Positions 13,107 to 14,971 of a stretch of DNA of 14,971 nt are shown piece by piece. A model generated the notes under the pieces. The model was not told the DNA's origin, did no database searches, and saw only the letters and a program-made list of their open reading frames with translations. The DNA lies in the NCBI GenBank assembly GCA_030837395.1, contig JAUPKO010000642.1, positions 1-14,971 of the forward strand, written 5' to 3'. Position 1 is the first letter of the stretch, and the number at the start of each line of letters is the position of its first letter. The position numbers were made by a program, and so were the translations under genes. This stretch comes from Actinomycetota bacterium (GTDB taxonomy: Bacteria > Actinomycetota > Actinomycetes > S36-B12 > UBA10799).

Positions 13107-14424
13107 CCCGGCGACGGCCGGTGGGCGCGGGCCCACCAGCCACGGCGCGGTGAGGGTCGCGAGACTGGGCGGCATGACGGCGCAAATCGTCGGACGTTCG
13201 GCCTGGGGTCGGGTGCAGGTGTGGCGCGGTGCGGATCAGGTGCGGGTGCGCGAGGCGGCCAGCCGCGCCAACGCCGAGACCATGCGCAGCACCCTCGGCT
13301 CGCTCAAGGGTGGTGTGCAGAAGGCAGGACAGCTGTTGTCGACCCTCGATTCGCTGTTGCCCGCCGGTGACTGGCGCGAGGCGGTGGACTCGCTGCAGGA
13401 GGCTGGCGAGCCGGTGGCGTTCGAGGCGCTGGAGCCGGTGCTGGTGGCGGGTTTGGGGAAGGGCTGGCGCAGCCGTTTCGCGGGCGATTTCAATCAGACG
13501 CCGGTCGCCTCCGCCTCGTTGGGGCAGGTGTACCGGGCCACCTGGGCCGACGGTCGCGATGTTGCGGTGAAGGTGCAATACCCCGGTGTTGCCGCAGCCG
13601 TCCGGGCCGACCTCACAGGCCTGACGTGGGCGTTGCGCCTGGCCGCGTTGGTGAGCCCGGGGATGGCTGCGGCGCCGGTCGCCCAGGAACTGCGGATGCG
13701 GGTGCAGGGGGAGTTGGACTACGTCGCCGAGGCCGAGGCTCAACGTCGCTTCGCCGCCGCATTTGACGGCGATCCGGACATCGCCGTGCCGGCGGTGGTG
13801 GCGGCGGCACCGACCGTGCTGGTGACGCAGTGGCTCAGTGGCACCCCCCTGGCCACCTTCGCCGCGACGGGCTCCCAGCCCGAACGCGATGCGGTCGGGG
13901 CGCGGTTCCAGCGTTTTGCGCTCAGCGCGCCGGCCCGGGTGGGTCTGTTGCACGCCGACCCGCACCCGGGCAACTTCCGGGTGCTCGACGACGGCCGCCT
14001 CGGCGTGCTCGACTTTGGCGCGGTGGTGCCGATGCCCGGTGGCCTGCCGCCGACATTCGGCCACCTGATCTCAGCAATGCGCTCGGACGACCCGGCGGAG
14101 GTGGCCCGGCGGCTGGAACTCGCGGGGTTGGTACGCCCCGGCGCCGACCTCGATGTGGCGGCGCTGATGGATTTCTTGGGCCCGTTCTCGGACCCGGCCC
14201 GGCACGAAGTGTTCAGCTTCAGTCCCGAGTGGTTGCAGGGTCAGTTCGCCCGCGAGCACGACCCCCGCAACCCCGACTACGCAGTGGCGCTGAAGCTGAC
14301 GATCCCACCGGACCAACTCATGACGCACCGGGTGTGGCTGGGCATCGTCGGGGTGCTGTCGCGCTTGCGCGCCACCGTGCCGGTGCTGCCGGAGTTGCGT
14401 CGCTGGATGTCCGGGATCGACTGA
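13099..14424 (+). CDS. ABC1/AarF (UbiB-like) family atypical kinase
   Basis: A 441-residue ABC1-family protein. Relatives (UbiB, Coq8) have an unusual ATPase/kinase fold and support quinone or lipid metabolism; in menaquinone-using Actinobacteria the role is unclear. Motifs in order are: an N-terminal TSxxAVRVARLGG segment, KGGVQKAGQ at 70-78 (the family's KxGQ), the Ala/Ser-rich loop PVASASLGQVYRA at 135-147, VAVK with Lys158, ELDYVAEA at 205-212, HADPHPGN at 285-292 (catalytic loop) and DFG at 305-307. ATG 13099 is preferred because it keeps the N-terminal segment; GTG 13096 is directly upstream in frame, and ATG 13174 would cut it. It overlaps mazG by 8 bases, suggesting coupling. The C-terminal helices are normal. 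Confidence 0.92.
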   Translation: MTDPATAGGRGPTSHGAVRVARLGGMTAQIVGRSAWGRVQVWRGADQVRVREAASRANAETMRSTLGSLKGGVQKAGQLLSTLDSLLPAGDWREAVDSLQEAGEPVAFEALEPVLVAGLGKGWRSRFAGDFNQTPVASASLGQVYRATWADGRDVAVKVQYPGVAAAVRADLTGLTWALRLAALVSPGMAAAPVAQELRMRVQGELDYVAEAEAQRRFAAAFDGDPDIAVPAVVAAAPTVLVTQWLSGTPLATFAATGSQPERDAVGARFQRFALSAPARVGLLHADPHPGNFRVLDDGRLGVLDFGAVVPMPGGLPPTFGHLISAMRSDDPAEVARRLELAGLVRPGADLDVAALMDFLGPFSDPARHEVFSFSPEWLQGQFAREHDPRNPDYAVALKLTIPPDQLMTHRVWLGIVGVLSRLRATVPVLPELRRWMSGID

Positions 14425-14426
14425 CC

Positions 14427-14971
14427 TCACAACTCCCGCGGGCCCAAGCCCAGCCGCTCCCGGGCGGCCTTGAGGTGTGGGCCCTCACGCACCTCGGCCG
14501 GCACCCGCGCCAGCGACACCCGCATGGCCCGCAGCGTCATGGTGGCCTGCACATCGACCAGCGGTCCGGCCGCGACGAGGCGTCCGGCCGGGGCCAGCAG
14601 CCCGCCGAGCAGCGGCACCCCCTCGCGGGACAGGCCCTGTGCCAACGCTCCCCGCACGCGTGCGGGCAGCAGCGCGAACGCGGTGCCCATGAGAGTCGCC
14701 CAGCCCGGTGCGGCCGGCGTGAGCCAGCGCACCTTCGCCGGCATCGGCGGTACGAGGGCGAAGCGAACGAAGTCCACCGCCTGTGGCGTCGCCTGCAGGG
14801 TCGGCTGCACGATCCGCAGGTACTCGTGCAAGCTGGCCACGTCATCGAACACCCCTGTCGGTTCGAGTCCGATCAGCCGAGCCGCAGTGACCTGTTCGCC
14901 GACATAGGCATCGGCGTCCTCTGCCGTCATCGGCGCGCCGGATCGGCGGTAGCAGTCCAGCAGCGAATCCA
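14427..14971 (-). CDS. DUF2236 / MpaB-like oxygenase family protein, C-terminal part
   Basis: This minus-strand gene enters from the right window edge, so its start is missing; 181 codons and two bases are visible, ending in TGA at 14427-14429. The protein fits the oxygenase MpaB/rubber oxygenase (DUF2236) family: a DSLLDCYRR helix, an AYVGEQVTAARLIGLEP stretch, a SLHEYLR helix, and a C-terminal helix pair with LLPARVR. Members are haem proteins related to latex-clearing oxygenases; the proximal-His region would lie in the missing N-terminal half. I cannot name a substrate. The gene is convergent with the ABC1 kinase, with only two bases between the stops, so any terminator for one lies inside the other. 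Confidence 0.75.
   Translation of the reverse strand, partial: DSLLDCYRRSGAPMTAEDADAYVGEQVTAARLIGLEPTGVFDDVASLHEYLRIVQPTLQATPQAVDFVRFALVPPMPAKVRWLTPAAPGWATLMGTAFALLPARVRGALAQGLSREGVPLLGGLLAPAGRLVAAGPLVDVQATMTLRAMRVSLARVPAEVREGPHLKAARERLGLGPREL

Noticed and set aside
14435..14445. CCCGCGGG/GGGCCC palindromes near the convergent stops as a terminator
   Set aside because: There is no loop and no T-run on either strand; such palindromes are frequent at this GC content and this one is coding.
1..14971. Phage, insertion sequence, CRISPR, toxin-antitoxin or new defence system
   Set aside because: All genes but one edge fragment are recognisable housekeeping or conserved families; no transposase, integrase, direct-repeat array or unusual composition was seen.

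Overview
This window reads as ordinary chromosome from a high-GC Gram-positive bacterium (Actinomycetota). The base composition is very GC-rich, with strong G/C preference at third codon positions and frequent GTG starts. Two short patches look like leaderless-mRNA promoters, and a third is a looser candidate. The gene content is close to the Mycobacterium tuberculosis tatD-ksgA-ispE / glmU-prs-rplY-pth / mfd-mazG neighbourhood. I cannot place it to family. No phage, transposon, CRISPR array, integrase or defence gene is visible, and I did not find a new multi-gene system.

Layout. Positions 1-257 hold the end of tatD. Then come rsmA (269-1153), ispE (1164-2087) and an inner-membrane-anchored or secreted LIP-family lipase (2087-3394) that overlaps ispE by one base. 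A tRNA-Gln(TTG) lies at 3431-3505. It is followed by glmU (3545-5011), prs (5059-6039), rplY/ctc (6168-6743), pth (6747-7325) and a CysQ-like phosphatase (7343-8173). Next are mfd (8197-11769), a SurA-N-type lipoprotein (11766-12395), mazG (12408-13106) and an ABC1/AarF-family kinase (13099-14424). All of these are on the plus strand. A DUF2236/MpaB-type oxygenase gene enters from the right edge on the minus strand (14427-14971) and ends two bases from the kinase stop. No gap reaches 300 bases; the longest is the 128-base prs-rplY gap, which holds a promoter and a foldable rplY leader.

How the genes work together. RsmA, L25, Pth and tRNA-Gln serve ribosome maturation and translation. IspE makes isoprenoid precursors. 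GlmU supplies UDP-GlcNAc for the cell wall, and Prs supplies PRPP. CysQ recycles pAp or dephosphorylates inositol phosphates. Mfd and MazG protect the genome and the nucleotide pool. Genes sit 0-50 bases apart or overlap, so much of the strand is probably transcribed as overlapping operons restarted by internal promoters at ispE, the tRNA/glmU, prs, rplY and mfd.

Most worth a second look: (1) the L25/Ctc protein keeps its 5S-rRNA-binding domain, but the usual TL5 beta domain is replaced by a helical acidic segment with an Ala/Glu tail; (2) pth appears to start at ACG, in the same frame as the rplY stop; (3) a TANNNT -10 hexamer lies 6-7 bases before the start codons of ispE, glmU and mfd, implying leaderless transcripts; (4) the rplY leader can fold and might be an autoregulatory site.
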